DNA of 64,000 nt from contig NZ_CP091509.1 in the NCBI RefSeq assembly GCF_022870885.1, positions 1,488,001-1,552,000 on the forward strand, in the 5' to 3' direction. The position numbers and the translations under genes are program-made. Under the pieces are notes generated by a model. It saw only the letters and a list, made by a program, of their open reading frames with translations, was not told where the DNA came from and ran no database searches. Source of the stretch: Neisseria dumasiana. Its GTDB lineage: Bacteria > Pseudomonadota > Gammaproteobacteria > Burkholderiales > Neisseriaceae. Positions 63,610 to 64,000 of this stretch are shown here, piece after piece (the first letter of the stretch is position 1; each line of letters starts with the position of its first letter).

Positions 63610-64000
63610 TTACTTATCCGACAAATCACCGTCGGTCATGCTCATCACGCGGTCGAAGCAGGCGGCCAACTCGTCGTCATGAGTAACCACAATCAAACTC
63701 GTGCGCAATTCGTTTTTCAAATCCAGCATCATATCCAACACATTTTGAGCGTTTTTGCGGTCGAGATTACCCGTCGGTTCGTCGGCCAACAGGCATTTCG
63801 GACGCGTTACCAAAGCACGGGCAATCGCCGCACGCTGGCGTTCGCCGCCGGACAGTTCGCTCGGGCGGTGCAGCATACGCTGTTTCAGACCTACTTTTTC
63901 CAACATCGCCGCCGCCTGCGCCTCGGCTTCAGCTTTCGGTTTTTTGCCGATCAGCAGCGGCATCATCACGTTTTCCAATGCCGAAAATTCGGGCAGCAGA
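63610..64000 (-). CDS. lolD: Lipoprotein-releasing ABC transporter ATPase, 5' end beyond the window
   Basis: About 129 C-terminal residues: [38 protein letters not shown], the ABC signature [20 protein letters not shown], Walker [12 protein letters not shown] and [21 protein letters not shown] and this length match LolD, which drives lipoprotein sorting from the inner membrane. A MacB or FtsE-type ATPase is a less likely alternative. The Walker A lies outside the window. Confidence 0.85.
   Translation of the reverse strand, partial: LLPEFSALENVMMPLLIGKKPKAEAEAQAAAMLEKVGLKQRMLHRPSELSGGERQRAAIARALVTRPKCLLADEPTGNLDRKNAQNVLDMMLDLKNELRTSLIVVTHDDELAACFDRVMSMTDGDLSDK

Overview
The window is chromosomal DNA of a Neisseria species. 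The DNA uptake sequence (DUS) occurs dozens of times, mostly in the 12-mer dialect AGGCCGTCTGAA and only rarely as ATGCCGTCTGAA. That dialect points to a commensal or animal-associated Neisseria rather than N. meningitidis or N. gonorrhoeae. Gene content agrees: divergent rluD/bamD, fur/bamE/dapB, a short Neisseria-type murB next to norM, an IS1655-like IS30 element and Correia-like TATAG repeats. DUS copies in inverted pairs serve as terminators after many genes. No rRNA, tRNA, CRISPR array or prophage was seen.

Layout. 1-7.7 kb: malQ (cut by the left edge), a periplasmic 5'-nucleotidase, and the ribose importer operon rbsDACB. 7.9-17.2 kb: a TonB-C domain protein, an AT-rich gap, dapF-DUF484-membrane protein, cysK, an aldehyde dehydrogenase, miaA and a large COG4389 membrane protein. 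17.4-21.5 kb: a cupin, then a catecholate siderophore receptor with its PiuC hydroxylase. 21.9-23.1 kb: an AT-rich PD-(D/E)XK nuclease gene, probably acquired. 23.2-32.1 kb: an RbbA-like ABC fusion, rluD/bamD, an OYE flavoenzyme, a GST, DUF4298 and an HlyD-type adaptor. 32.4-35.3 kb: cysTWA sulfate importer. 35.4-38.6 kb: an exported HIU hydrolase, two small minus-strand genes and uvrB. 38.6-41.0 kb: an AT-rich, DUS-free island with an unrecognised two-gene cassette, then a RAYT transposase between two REP palindromes. 41.1-45.4 kb: a decayed zone (DUF898 gene fused to a metalloprotease remnant, a formate/nitrite-transporter remnant, LysR, YceI, a defective IS30). 45.4-64 kb: mostly housekeeping (tusA, Sel1 protein, radA, SMR pump, azlCD, trpE, bioF-bioC, norM-murB, a TetR regulator, dapD, aat, fur, bamE, dapB, lolD cut by the right edge).

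The most unusual material is: (i) the unknown 38.67-40.29 kb gene pair, whose first gene has a single-base frameshift and overlaps the start of the second; (ii) the RAYT with a family of GTAG-headed palindromes scattered through the window; (iii) a MITE that inserted inside a DUS terminator, so that the empty site can be reconstructed; (iv) homopolymer frameshifts in both AT-rich islands; (v) a 23-bp inverted repeat carrying TATAAT at both ends between two divergent genes. Starts were reassigned inward for many genes where ribosome-binding sites, overlaps or signal peptides support it. All functions come from reading the sequence; no searches were run.
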